Assembly: GCA_002340985.1 (NCBI GenBank)
Contig: DDNC01000014.1
Span: 232,609 to 272,412 of the forward strand
Length of the DNA: 39,804 nucleotides
From: Firmicutes bacterium UBA2530
Lineage (GTDB): Bacteria > Bacillota > Clostridia > Tissierellales > Sedimentibacteraceae
Direction: 5' to 3'
The first letter of the stretch is position 1; the number at the start of each line of letters is the position of its first letter. The notes beneath the pieces are model-generated. The model was given only the letters and a program-made list of their open reading frames with translations, did no database searches and had not been told where the DNA came from. Positions 1 through 8,276 of the stretch are shown here, piece after piece. The translations under genes were made by a program, and so were the position numbers.

Positions 1-17
1 GAAATGGAGGGAAGAAA

Positions 18-509
18 ATGAAGCATTATGATTATGTTGAATGGCTGCTTTATAAAAATAAGCTGATGCCTGAAGAAAAAGCAGATGAAATGGAACGGCA
101 TTTATATAGTTGCAGCACGTGCATGGATATTTTTCTGTCCCTGATTGATGAGAAGGAAATAAAGGCCGCAGGAGAAATTTTGTCAGAGGATTTCACTGCT
201 GAGGCAGTAAGCAGGCTTCCGAAGATAAAAGCTGTTAAGCCCATGGCAATACAGAAAAAAAAGGCATTTAATTACCAATTGGGATATTATGCTGCTGTTG
301 CATCTGTAACCATTATCCTAACCCTTGGAGGCTTTTATACCAGCCTTGTGGATACTGTGCCGAAGCTTTCCGTATCTGTTCATATTACTAAGGAATATCC
401 GAATATAATAGCTGATTTTTCAGAGGGTATAGTAAACGGAACATCTAATCTTTTGTCCGGAATTGAAAATAATGATATAAATAATAGGAGGAAAAATAAT
501 GAGAGATAA
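18..509 (+). CDS. zinc-finger (zf-HC2) anti-sigma factor-like membrane protein
   Basis: This 163-residue protein looks like a membrane-anchored anti-sigma factor that would hold an ECF sigma factor inactive. The N-terminal domain carries the ZAS-type signature H28-x3-C32-x2-C35, within residues about 1-45. A single hydrophobic segment lies at about residues 88-111, and a short extracytoplasmic tail follows. GGAGGG sits just before the ATG. The gene overlaps the next one by 11 bases, which suggests translational coupling. The cognate sigma gene would be expected upstream, outside the window. The zinc motif and topology are seen directly; the sigma partner and the inducing signal are inferred. 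Confidence 0.75.
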   Translation: MKHYDYVEWLLYKNKLMPEEKADEMERHLYSCSTCMDIFLSLIDEKEIKAAGEILSEDFTAEAVSRLPKIKAVKPMAIQKKKAFNYQLGYYAAVASVTIILTLGGFYTSLVDTVPKLSVSVHITKEYPNIIADFSEGIVNGTSNLLSGIENNDINNRRKNNER

Positions 510-1278
510 AAGCAGGTTTATAGCATTTATATTGTCTGTGGTGCCGGGATTGGCACATTTGTATATAGGGTTGAAGGAAAGAGCTTTAATATTTTTTATT
601 CTGCTGGTTGTGGGAGTTACCGGAGGCATAGGACTTGCGGTTCTTACCTACGAAGAGGTTTTCTTGGTGCTGACTATCATAGGCTATCTGCTATTGTGGC
701 TCATTGCCTTGATTGATATGTTTTCGGCCTGGAGAACTATGGAAGTGAAGCAGCTGTATAACAGCACGGAAGTAATAGGCGATATTCCGGATAAAAAACT
801 GAATAAAAAAAGCCTTGCACTTGCATTGTCTGTAATACCGGGGGCAGGACATATGTATCTGGGATATCAGAAAAAAGGGTTAATAATAATGGGAGCATTT
901 TTCTTTTCAATTTTTTTCATGGGATGGCTTGGAATATCACTGCTGCTGTTCATGCTTCCAATGATTTGGTTTTACAGCTTTTTTGATGCAATGCACATAT
1001 CCGATGATTCAAAAGAAGAAGTAAAAAATGAAACGCTGGAATTACCGAATATAAAACCTGAGTTTGCAGGTGTGGGTCTTATTTTAATAGGTATTATGAT
1101 TTTGCTGGAAAGGGTCCTGTATCCTTTTATTGACTACCATATACGCCGGTATATTCAAACATCGATGGTATCAATAATATTTATTGTAATAGGTGTATAC
1201 ATGATAATAAAAAGCAAGAAGAGCATGGTGGTCCATGATGATTCAGAAGAGGAGGAATATGAAAATGATCAGGATTAA
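499..1278 (+). CDS. multi-pass membrane protein with duplicated TM2-like motif
   Basis: This is a 259-residue, very hydrophobic protein of unknown function. It contains an internal duplication: LSVVPGLAHLYIG near residues 12-24 and LSVIPGAGHMYLG near residues 109-121. Each copy is followed by a hydrophobic helix, as in TM2-like small membrane domains. The C-terminal part (about residues 190-245) has two more helices resembling the LiaI/LiaF-type transmembrane region, then an acidic tail. AATAGGAGG precedes the ATG, which lies inside the end of the anti-sigma gene. The position between an anti-sigma gene and a LiaF-like gene suggests a role in envelope-stress sensing, by context only. Confidence 0.7.
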   Translation: MRDKSRFIAFILSVVPGLAHLYIGLKERALIFFILLVVGVTGGIGLAVLTYEEVFLVLTIIGYLLLWLIALIDMFSAWRTMEVKQLYNSTEVIGDIPDKKLNKKSLALALSVIPGAGHMYLGYQKKGLIIMGAFFFSIFFMGWLGISLLLFMLPMIWFYSFFDAMHISDDSKEEVKNETLELPNIKPEFAGVGLILIGIMILLERVLYPFIDYHIRRYIQTSMVSIIFIVIGVYMIIKSKKSMVVHDDSEEEEYENDQD

Positions 1279-2143
1279 AAGAGTCGGAAATATTTCAATG
1301 GGACTTGTGCTGATAGCTTTCGGCGTGATATTATTTTTATCACAGTTTAGCGGGATTTCTGTTTTGAAGACAGCATCGGGAGTGTGGCCTCTTATATTGA
1401 TATTGTTAGGAATTGAAATACTCTGGTGCAGATATGCGTCCAAAGATGAGAATACAGCCATAAAATACGATTTATTCAGCATATTTACAGTACTTGTAAT
1501 ATTGATGTTCAATTTAGGAATTTATGCCGCTGAAGAAACAGGAATTATGAACAGAGTGCAGCAGATGTTCCTGAGTGAGCACTACAACATAGATGTATCT
1601 TTGAACGAATATGTAATTGATGATGGACTTAAGAAAATAATTATAGATGATACTGATAATTTGGTAATAAGGTCATCAGACAATAACAGGATAAGCGGTA
1701 TCGCCAAGCTTTATGTTTATGCCTTAAGCAAGAAGGATGCTGAAGATTTAAGCTCTTCGGAACATTTGAGATACAAAAAGTCAGGGGATACACTCTACAT
1801 TTATTCTGTAAGCAATAAAGAAAACAACTATAGCTATTCGATGTCAAAAGGAACGGAGCTGTTCATACCGCAAAATGTAGAAGTAGAAATAATGAATTGT
1901 CGAAACATTGACCTCATATATGCTGATTTCAGCAATAAGTGGACAATAGACGGAGTTAACACCATAAACATCAGGCTTGACAAGATGTCGGATGTAAGGA
2001 TAAACGCATTTGTAGAATCCATAGACAGACTGTATGGAAATATAAAGTGGTCATTTGACAGCTTTGGTGAGTATACGAACGGAGAGGGAGAAAATCTCAT
2101 AAATATATTGAACAGCGACAACGTAGTAGTGAATGAAGTGTGA
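1265..2143 (+). CDS. LiaF-like membrane protein with N-terminal LiaI/LiaF TM region
   Basis: The protein is 292 residues long from the chosen start. ATG 1265 is preferred over in-frame ATGs at 1235 and 1259 because GAGGAGG at about 1250-1256 is correctly spaced from it. The start overlaps the end of the preceding gene by 14 bases. The N-terminal 100 residues hold about four hydrophobic segments of the LiaI/LiaF/DUF5668 kind (GLVLIAFGVILFL...VWPLILILLGIEILW). The rest is polar and probably extracytoplasmic beta-rich, like LiaF or DUF4097 domains. LiaF-type proteins restrain or modulate cell-envelope stress responses, so a regulatory role beside the anti-sigma factor is likely but not shown. 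A terminator follows immediately. Confidence 0.7.
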   Translation: MIRIKRVGNISMGLVLIAFGVILFLSQFSGISVLKTASGVWPLILILLGIEILWCRYASKDENTAIKYDLFSIFTVLVILMFNLGIYAAEETGIMNRVQQMFLSEHYNIDVSLNEYVIDDGLKKIIIDDTDNLVIRSSDNNRISGIAKLYVYALSKKDAEDLSSSEHLRYKKSGDTLYIYSVSNKENNYSYSMSKGTELFIPQNVEVEIMNCRNIDLIYADFSNKWTIDGVNTINIRLDKMSDVRINAFVESIDRLYGNIKWSFDSFGEYTNGEGENLINILNSDNVVVNEV

Positions 2144-2148
2144 TAAGG

Positions 2149-2169
2149 AGGGCAAGAATGCCCTTTTTT
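2149..2169 (+). terminator. Rho-independent terminator of the anti-sigma operon
   Basis: The stem AGGGC/GCCCT with a six-base loop (2149-2164) is followed by a run of T from 2164. It starts six bases after the stop codon of the LiaF-like gene. The stem is short but can be extended by G-T pairs. Confidence 0.7.
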
Positions 2170-2177
2170 ATTTTGTG

Positions 2178-2206
2178 TTGACATGCAAGCAGTATTGCCG
2201 CATACT
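2178..2206 (+). promoter_or_regulatory. sigma-A-type promoter for the GNAT gene
   Basis: TTGACA at 2178-2183 is a perfect -35 box. A 17-base spacer leads to CATACT at 2201-2206, an imperfect -10. It lies 90 bases upstream of the acetyltransferase start and just after the preceding terminator. Confidence 0.5.
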
Positions 2207-2295
2207 TGTTTTCATGACAGGACTTCCATGCAGAGGTGTTGCAAAGGTGAAAGACAACGTATAGAATGAAAATAAAACTAAAAGGATTGCATGTA

Positions 2296-2724
2296 ATGAT
2301 CAGAAATTTTAAAGAGAATGATATTGATGCGGTGATGAATATATGGCTTGAGACAAATATTGCCGCCCATGATTTTATTGAAAGTAGCTATTGGCGGGAC
2401 AATTTTGATGATGTAAAAAAAATGATACCGGAGGCATCTGTGTATGCATATGAGGAAAAGGGAGAAGTTCAAGGATTTATTGGATTGGTAGATGGTTATA
2501 TTGCGGGCATCTTTGTACGAAGCGAGCATCAATCCAAAGGTATAGGAAGAAATTTGCTGAATTACGCCAAGAGTATCTACAACAATCTTTCATTGCAGGT
2601 ATACAAGAAAAATGAAGGTGCGGTGCAATTTTATTTAAAAGAAGATTTTAGTATTACAAAAGAGCAGAAAGATGAAAGCACAGGTGAGACTGAACTTGTA
2701 ATGGGCTGGTCAATAGCGCAGTAA
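2296..2724 (+). CDS. GNAT-family N-acetyltransferase
   Basis: This 142-residue protein has the GNAT fold. MIRNFKENDIDAVMNIWLETN at the start is the usual beta1-alpha1 entry of this family. The acetyl-CoA pyrophosphate loop is seen as RSEHQSKGIGRNLL (Q/R-x-x-G-x-G/A). EGAVQFYLKEDF is the usual C-terminal element. I chose ATG 2296 over ATG 2266 because family members begin at MIR and because AAAGG lies upstream, although its spacing is long (about 12 bases); ATG 2266 has no visible ribosome binding site. Related proteins acetylate small molecules or protein N-termini, but the substrate here cannot be told. It appears to be monocistronic. Confidence 0.85.
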   Translation: MIRNFKENDIDAVMNIWLETNIAAHDFIESSYWRDNFDDVKKMIPEASVYAYEEKGEVQGFIGLVDGYIAGIFVRSEHQSKGIGRNLLNYAKSIYNNLSLQVYKKNEGAVQFYLKEDFSITKEQKDESTGETELVMGWSIAQ

Positions 2725-2728
2725 GAAA

Positions 2729-2948
2729 ATGGACTATGAAAAATTTATGCATTTGTGGTGTCTGGATAAGGTAAAGGTTTGCTGAGAAAGTCAGGAATCT
2801 GCATGGTGAAGGTAAATTAAAAGACATTGATATCGGCCTTAACATTAAAACTAAAAATTCTGCTTATATATTGCTCGTAGGAAGTGGGGGATATTATGGC
2901 TTTACTTTGCAGACAGAGAGATTCTATACACCTATGAACATGAAGTAA
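2729..2948 (+). pseudogene. possible frameshifted small ORF or remnant
   Basis: The 305-base gap between the GNAT and AEC genes has no intact gene. One frame opens at ATG 2729 (MDYEKFMHLWCLDK...) and stops at 2785. A second frame, shifted by one base, is open from 2775 to a stop at 2946-2948 and reads like real protein (KDIDIGLNIKTKN..., VGSGGYYGFTLQTE). Joining them with one frameshift near 2770-2780 would give a protein of about 73 residues. I do not recognise the family, no strong ribosome binding site precedes ATG 2729, and both parts could be chance. From 2949 to 3029 I see only the ribosome binding site of the next gene. Confidence 0.25.
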
Positions 2949-3029
2949 AAATAATAGAATGAAATAGTTTTAATATAACATATGGACACATGCCTACATA
3001 GAATGGTTAATAAAGTGTAGGGGGTATGT

Positions 3030-3944
3030 ATGCAGTCAATTACAGAAAGCGTGTTTTCTTTGTTTATAATGATATCGGTGGGTGTTTACGGAAGCAGGAA
3101 AAAAATAATAAACCCGGAGCTCAATAAAGGGCTCACGGATATACTTATAAAAATCGCGCTCCCTTTTATGATTGTTTCTTCCTTTATATTTACATATGAT
3201 TATACGGTAAAGGACAATATTGTAAAAACATCTTATTACAGTATTGCGGCGTACATAATAATGGCCGTTGTTTCACGGATACTGCTTTTCCCCGTTAAAA
3301 ATGATAAAAAAACAATACTCCATTTTGCTAATGTGTTTGTCAACACAGGCTATGTAGGATTCCCGATTTTAAATTCCATATACGGCTCAGAGGGTGTAAT
3401 TTACGGTTCAATATTCAATATGTTTTTTGTTATTCTTCTATGGACTTACGGTATTATGCTCTATAGGGGCGGGCTGGAAAAAGGATATCTGAAGAAGGAA
3501 CTAATCGCACTGCTTTTTAATCCTTCAATTATAGCCGTAATCATAGGTGTAGTAATTATGGTGTTTGATATAAGAATAAACGGTGCAATTCTGGCAGGCA
3601 TAAAAGGCATAGGAAGTATTACGGGCCCATTGTCAATGATAATAATCGGTGTTATATTATCAAATGCAAAGGTTAAAAAATATATGAGGGACTGGACGGT
3701 TTACTATGGGATAACAGTGAAATTGATTGCTATTCCTATTATCATATACATGGTTTCGCTGCAGTTGCCGGAATCATCCAGGGCTTTGAAGTCTGTTATA
3801 ATAATGACCGCGATGCCCGCATCCGCAATGACATCCATATTGGCGGAAAGCTTTGGAAAGGAAAAGGATTATGCCGCAATCATAGTTTCGGCAACCACGC
3901 TGCTCTCCTTAATTACTGTTCCGGCACTTTTGAAAATACTCTGA
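3030..3944 (+). CDS. AEC-family (auxin efflux carrier-like) permease
   Basis: This is a 304-residue integral membrane protein with about ten hydrophobic segments in two halves of roughly five. The second half starts near residue 160 after a short polar loop. Typical AEC features are visible: LPFMIVSSFIF early, FVNTGYVGFPILNSIYG around residues 105-123, and MTAMPASAMTSILAESFG near the C-terminus, a signature close to the P-A-x-x-x-x-x-L-A region of the family. Bacterial AEC members export or import organic acids such as malate, but substrates vary widely and cannot be assigned here. GTAGGGGG precedes the ATG. It is a single gene closed by its own terminator. Confidence 0.85.
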   Translation: MQSITESVFSLFIMISVGVYGSRKKIINPELNKGLTDILIKIALPFMIVSSFIFTYDYTVKDNIVKTSYYSIAAYIIMAVVSRILLFPVKNDKKTILHFANVFVNTGYVGFPILNSIYGSEGVIYGSIFNMFFVILLWTYGIMLYRGGLEKGYLKKELIALLFNPSIIAVIIGVVIMVFDIRINGAILAGIKGIGSITGPLSMIIIGVILSNAKVKKYMRDWTVYYGITVKLIAIPIIIYMVSLQLPESSRALKSVIIMTAMPASAMTSILAESFGKEKDYAAIIVSATTLLSLITVPALLKIL

Positions 3945-3969
3945 ATCAGAAATACATATAATGCATAGT

Positions 3970-4008
3970 AATGTCCTTTTTGTTTACAGCAGATAGAGGA
4001 CATTTTTT
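3970..4008 (+). terminator. Rho-independent terminator after the AEC permease gene
   Basis: An eight-base perfect stem (AATGTCCT at 3970-3977 with AGGACATT at 3997-4004) encloses a 19-base loop and runs into T at 4003-4008. It sits 25 bases after the stop codon. Confidence 0.7.
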
Positions 4009-4077
4009 ATTGTGCACAAACATAAATTTATTTATGAAGATTTGCTGAAATATTGAAATATATTTTTGTATATTTTG

Positions 4078-4106
4078 GAATAATGCAATTAAACAAGGCA
4101 TATAAA
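4078..4106 (+). promoter_or_regulatory. putative sigma-E-type sporulation promoter of spoIVA
   Basis: GAATAAT (4078-4084), 14 bases, then CATATAAA (4099-4106) fits the mother-cell sigma-E pattern (ATA-type -35, CATA-type -10). spoIVA is a sigma-E gene in Bacillus subtilis. A start site near 4112 would leave a leader of about 40 bases and would exclude the in-frame ATG at 4053 from the message. The match is by eye in AT-rich DNA. Confidence 0.4.
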
Positions 4107-4151
4107 TTAATTGTATACGAAAGTGCATATTTCGCAGGGGGAGGGATTATT

Positions 4152-5630
4152 ATTACTAATTTAGATATATATGAGGACATAGCAAAAAGAACGAAGGGCG
4201 AAATATATTTGGGAGTTGTTGGGCCTGTTCGTACTGGAAAGTCGACGTTTATCAGGAAATTTTCCGAAAATGTAATGCTGCCGAATATAGAAGATGAATA
4301 TATAAAGGAAAGAGCGAAGGATGAAATGCCTCAAAGCGGTACAGGCAAGACTGTTACTACAACAGAGCCGAAATTTGTACCGGGCAATGCAGTCAAAGTA
4401 ACATTCAAGGATAACATTAATGCAAAGCTAAGGCTTATCGACTGTGTGGGATACATGATTCCCGGTGCAATAGGAAGCATGGAGGGAGAGATACCGAGAC
4501 TGGTAAGCACTCCCTGGAATGAGGACCCCATACCTTTTGCTGAGGCAGCGGAAATTGGAACAAGAAAGGTTATAAAGGATCATTCAACCATAGGTGTTCT
4601 GGTAACCACAGACGGCAGCATAACTGATATTGGCAGAGATAATTATATTATGGCTGAAGAAAGGGTAGTAAAAGAATTAAAAGAAATAAATAAGCCTTTC
4701 GTAATTATTTTAAATACTACACATCCTCAGAACGAAAATACAAATGCACTGGCACTACAGCTGAAAGATAAATACGATGCACCGGTACAGATTTTGGATT
4801 TAATGAATTTAAGCAACGAAGATATTGAGAATGTTATGGAAGATGTGCTGTATGAATTCCCAATCAAGGAAATCAATGTTGAGCTGCCGAAATGGTTTGA
4901 CGGGCTCACATACGATTATTCGCTGAAGAAGGATTTAATAGAAACACTTAGAAATGACTTTGAGAACTACTATAAGTTAAGCGATTTTAATGCTGAAAAC
5001 ATATTCGCCGCAGAGAATGACTTTATAGAGGATTTCTATGTTAAGGATATTGAGCTGGGAACCGGAAGCATAAATATGCGTATTGACCTTGATAACTCTT
5101 ATTATTATAAGGTAATAAGTGAATTATCCGGAGAAGAAATTACCGGAGAGCATCAGATATTGAAGCTAATCGGGGATTTGTCAAAGACAAAGGACAGCTA
5201 CAGAAGGGTAGAGGCTGCCATCAGCGATGCCAAGGAGAAGGGATACGGATATGTGTCACCTGGAATTTCGGATATGATTATTGCAAAACCGGAAGTCTTC
5301 AAGGAGGGTAGCAGGTACGGAATTAAAATCAAGGCTCAGGCTCCATCGCTTCATATTTTCAGTGCAGGCATAAATACGGAGGTTGCACCTGTAATTGGCA
5401 ACAAGGCACAAAGTGAGGATTTGATGAACCATCTTGCTGAACAGATGAAAGAAAATCCACAGAGCATATGGGATGCGGAAATATTCGGGAAAAATCTATA
5501 CAGCCTGGTTGATGAACAGCTTGAATCGAAGCTTACGGCAATGCCTGAAAACGCAAGGAGGAAGCTTAAGAAGACGATTGAGAAGATAGTCAATGACGGC
5601 TCGGGAAGCATAATATTCCTCATAATTTAA
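4152..5630 (+). CDS. spoIVA: stage IV sporulation protein A (spore coat morphogenetic ATPase)
   Basis: SpoIVA is the ATPase that polymerises on the forespore surface and forms the basement layer of the spore coat. The Walker A motif is GPVRTGKS at residues 24-31, and the C-terminus ends GSGSIIFLII as in the family. The start is chosen at ATT 4152. GGGGGAGGG at 4137-4145 sits 6-7 bases upstream, the length becomes 492 residues as I recall for B. subtilis SpoIVA, and the Walker lysine becomes K30, its known number there. The only upstream ATG in frame (4053) adds 33 residues foreign to the family and lacks a ribosome binding site. AUU is a rare start codon, so a changed ATG or a sequence error is possible. 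The gene is monocistronic. Confidence 0.93.
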   Translation: MTNLDIYEDIAKRTKGEIYLGVVGPVRTGKSTFIRKFSENVMLPNIEDEYIKERAKDEMPQSGTGKTVTTTEPKFVPGNAVKVTFKDNINAKLRLIDCVGYMIPGAIGSMEGEIPRLVSTPWNEDPIPFAEAAEIGTRKVIKDHSTIGVLVTTDGSITDIGRDNYIMAEERVVKELKEINKPFVIILNTTHPQNENTNALALQLKDKYDAPVQILDLMNLSNEDIENVMEDVLYEFPIKEINVELPKWFDGLTYDYSLKKDLIETLRNDFENYYKLSDFNAENIFAAENDFIEDFYVKDIELGTGSINMRIDLDNSYYYKVISELSGEEITGEHQILKLIGDLSKTKDSYRRVEAAISDAKEKGYGYVSPGISDMIIAKPEVFKEGSRYGIKIKAQAPSLHIFSAGINTEVAPVIGNKAQSEDLMNHLAEQMKENPQSIWDAEIFGKNLYSLVDEQLESKLTAMPENARRKLKKTIEKIVNDGSGSIIFLII

Positions 5631-5644
5631 AAAAACAATATCAC

Positions 5645-5690
5645 AGATTCTTTGTGCATGGAAATAAAGCACGAAGAATCTACTTTTTTT
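5645..5690 (+). terminator. strong Rho-independent terminator after spoIVA
   Basis: A 13-pair stem with one G-T pair (5645-5657 with 5669-5681) encloses an 11-base loop and is followed by seven T at 5684-5690. It begins 15 bases after the spoIVA stop codon. Confidence 0.85.
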
Positions 5691-5773
5691 GTTTTTATTA
5701 TAAAAAAATGACGTTAATCTTGAAAATTTATCGCAATTAATTGGAATAATATTTGAAAATCAGCATATATAGC

Positions 5774-5803
5774 TTGCAAAGCAATTTAAAATTGTGTTAT
5801 AAT
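5774..5803 (+). promoter_or_regulatory. sigma-A-type promoter of the hlyD-like/ylm cluster
   Basis: TTGCAA (5774-5779), an 18-base spacer and a perfect TATAAT (5798-5803) lie 58 bases upstream of the HlyD-like start. This is the only strong promoter I see before the eight-gene cluster. Confidence 0.6.
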
Positions 5804-5861
5804 ATGCATATCTAACTGAAATAAATAATTTGAAACAAGTAAAAATTGGAGTTTTGTTTAA

Positions 5862-7121
5862 ATGGCTAAGAGAAAAAACTTCGGTTTAAAAAATTTTTTC
5901 TTCTCTTTTGCAGCTGTATGCATAGTTATTTACATATTTCAGAATTTAAACAGTTCTGTGGAAAGTATGGTTGCTGAGAACGGAAACTTAGAAAATGTTA
6001 TCATTGCCGACGGCATAGTGGTCAAGGACGAAAGAGTTTACAGTGCGTCTGTAAACGGAAGCGCCACATATTACTATGAAGACGGCACAAAAATAAAGAG
6101 CGGGCAGCTTGTGGCTGATTTGAACACCGATATGAGCGCAGAGCAGATAAATAAGCAAATGGCTGAAATACAGGCTGCAATTGACATGAAAAAAGGCACG
6201 GATGGAAAAGCAGCAAGCACTGCATTATCAAGTGAGACCGCAGCTGTATATGAAAATGAAATACAGCTTAGCATATTAAACAGTGAACTGAACAGCGTGT
6301 ATGACCTTGCTGTGCAGGTAAGCAGGCCTGATGCTGTAGCCGTATATTCCGATTCATACGAACAGTATGAGGAAGCACAACTTATATCTATGAAAGAAAG
6401 TCTGGCAAAGAGCATTTCGTCTCAAAAAGTACCTTATTATTCCGGGCAGGCAGGGTTGATTACATACAAAATTGACGGGCTTGAGAATGAGTACAAATTT
6501 GAAAATGTGCTCAGCATGAGTCCGAGCAGCACTGTCAAAAAAGAATATACTGTTTTAAACAAAAGCAATAAAGAAACAATGGTCGAAAATGAAAGCATGT
6601 TTAAGATAATTAGAAATTTTGAGTATTATATTGCGGCCACTGTGGACAACGAGAAGGCGAAGCTTTTTTCGGAAAAGAAATATGTGAAAACAAGAGTGCT
6701 GTGCGACGGTGCAAGTCACGAGGTATGGGGATATATTGAAAAAATAAATTACGGAAGTGAACAATCCGTATTGATTCTGTATTTTGATGATTTTTTTTAT
6801 AAAATATATGATAAGCGCTATGTAGATTTAGAACTTATAACCGATATATATGAGGGACTTAAAATAAAGACGGAAGCGTTGACTCAATCCGGTGGGATGG
6901 AAGGTGTTTATGTCCAGGATGCAAGCAATATAATTAAATTTTTTCCTGTCGAAATTTTAGGCAGAGATGACAAATTTGCCATAATATCTTCGGGAGAATA
7001 TATCGGAGAAAATGAAAGACGAATAATAAAAATCAATGAAAAATCATATCATACCGTAAAGATATTTGATAAGATAATTTTAGAGCCTGACAAGGTATAT
7101 GACGGTCAAATAGCAGATTAG
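5862..7121 (+). CDS. HlyD-like membrane protein at head of the ylm cluster
   Basis: This 419-residue protein has a basic N-terminus (MAKRKNFGLK), one transmembrane helix at about residues 11-27, and a large external region. The first external part resembles a HlyD/biotin-lipoyl-like barrel (IIADGIVVKDERVYSASVNGS), interrupted by a helical stretch at about residues 85-150 that may be coiled coil. Clostridial genomes often carry such an adaptor-like protein just before yggS-sepF, where its job is unknown. No ABC transporter or outer membrane partner is nearby, so classical export seems unlikely. A link to cell division or envelope assembly is inferred from context only. GGAG lies upstream of the ATG, and the stop codon overlaps the ribosome binding site of yggS. 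Confidence 0.65.
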   Translation: MAKRKNFGLKNFFFSFAAVCIVIYIFQNLNSSVESMVAENGNLENVIIADGIVVKDERVYSASVNGSATYYYEDGTKIKSGQLVADLNTDMSAEQINKQMAEIQAAIDMKKGTDGKAASTALSSETAAVYENEIQLSILNSELNSVYDLAVQVSRPDAVAVYSDSYEQYEEAQLISMKESLAKSISSQKVPYYSGQAGLITYKIDGLENEYKFENVLSMSPSSTVKKEYTVLNKSNKETMVENESMFKIIRNFEYYIAATVDNEKAKLFSEKKYVKTRVLCDGASHEVWGYIEKINYGSEQSVLILYFDDFFYKIYDKRYVDLELITDIYEGLKIKTEALTQSGGMEGVYVQDASNIIKFFPVEILGRDDKFAIISSGEYIGENERRIIKINEKSYHTVKIFDKIILEPDKVYDGQIAD

Positions 7122-7130
7122 GAGGTTGTT

Positions 7131-7835
7131 GTGAGCATAAAGGAAAATATTGAAGAAATCCTGAAAAGAACAGCCGCAGCTGCCGTGCGTTCAGGCAGAA
7201 ACCCCGAGGACATAACGGTAATAGCTGTTTCCAAGACGGTGGATGCGGAAAGGGCGAGAGAGGCTGTCAAAGGTGGACTGATAAATTTAGGTGAAAACAG
7301 AGTTCAAGAGTTGGTCTCCAAGTATGATCAGCTTTCAGACATAGATGTTAAATGGCATTTAATCGGGAATTTGCAGAAAAACAAGGTAAAATACATAATA
7401 GACAAGGCAACCCTGATACATTCGGTGGAAAACATTGAACTTGCCAATGAAATAAACAAAAGAGCACAGAAAAACAACATAATATCCAACGTACTTATCG
7501 AGCTGAATATCGGCGAAGAAGAAAGTAAATTCGGACTGAATGAAGAAAATACATATAGCTTTGTAAAGGCCATGGAGCAGTTTGAAAACATAAAGGTTTT
7601 GGGACTTATGACCGTGGCGCCTTTCAGTGAGAACCCCGAGGATATCAGGTGGGTTTTCAAAAAAATGAAGGGAATATATGATAAGATTTCAGGCATGAAG
7701 CTTAAAAATACTGAAATGAAATATCTATCTATGGGAATGACAAATGACTTTGAAATCGCTATTGAAGAAGGCGCGAATATAGTAAGAATTGGTACTGCTG
7801 TGTTTGGCGCGAGAAAATATAAGGAGGAAAAGTAA
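7131..7835 (+). CDS. yggS: YggS/YlmE family pyridoxal phosphate homeostasis protein
   Basis: The 234-residue protein is a PLP-binding alanine-racemase-fold barrel that buffers free pyridoxal phosphate and has no known catalysis. The PLP lysine is K35 in VIAVSKTVD. Other family marks are GENRVQEL, WHLIGNLQKNK and LSMGMTNDFEIAIEEGANIVRIG, which binds the phosphate. The start is GTG 7131, placed five bases after GGAGG that itself overlaps the previous stop codon. The gene runs straight into sepF with no gap, the common Gram-positive arrangement next to division genes. Confidence 0.93.
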   Translation: MSIKENIEEILKRTAAAAVRSGRNPEDITVIAVSKTVDAERAREAVKGGLINLGENRVQELVSKYDQLSDIDVKWHLIGNLQKNKVKYIIDKATLIHSVENIELANEINKRAQKNNIISNVLIELNIGEEESKFGLNEENTYSFVKAMEQFENIKVLGLMTVAPFSENPEDIRWVFKKMKGIYDKISGMKLKNTEMKYLSMGMTNDFEIAIEEGANIVRIGTAVFGARKYKEEK

Positions 7836-8267
7836 ATGGGAGTAATGGACAAAGTAAAGGATTTTATCGGCATCACGGATTTGGAAGATGATTATGAAGA
7901 GGAGGAGATGGTTGCTGAAAGCATCAGCAGCAAACCGGAAAGAATGGAAACTTTTACGAGAAAAAACAATGTAATCAAGGTTCATTCTAACACTGATATG
8001 AAAGTCTTTATATGTGAGCCGACAAAGTACGAGGATTGCACAAAAGCCGTTGATGAGCTTAAGAACAGAAAGGTAGTTGTTCTTAACATTGAGGGGATGG
8101 AATTGGAAGACCAGAAGCAGGTTTTTGAATTCATTAAAGGCGCTGTTTATGCACTTGAAGCAAGCATTCAAAAAATATCAAACGGTATTTTTGTTTTAGC
8201 TCCTTGCAATGTACAGATTGACGGAAGATTAAGCGACAGATACGAGAGGAATTATTTTTATAAATAA
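7836..8267 (+). CDS. sepF: cell division protein SepF
   Basis: SepF bundles FtsZ filaments and anchors the divisome to the membrane in Gram-positive bacteria. The 143-residue protein starts with an amphipathic helix (MGVMDKVKDFIGI), the usual membrane anchor. An acidic linker (about residues 15-50) follows, and then the SepF core domain at about residues 52-135 (PTKYEDCTKAVDELKNRKVVVLN... and the GAVYALEAS helix). AAGGAGG lies upstream, and ATG 7836 directly follows the yggS stop codon. Its neighbours yggS, yggT and ylmH are the canonical partners. Confidence 0.95.
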   Translation: MGVMDKVKDFIGITDLEDDYEEEEMVAESISSKPERMETFTRKNNVIKVHSNTDMKVFICEPTKYEDCTKAVDELKNRKVVVLNIEGMELEDQKQVFEFIKGAVYALEASIQKISNGIFVLAPCNVQIDGRLSDRYERNYFYK

Positions 8268-8276
8268 GGAGCATAT

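Noticed and set aside
4053..4151. ATG 4053 as the spoIVA start
   Set aside because: It adds 33 residues unlike any SpoIVA start, has no ribosome binding site and lies upstream of the likely promoter.
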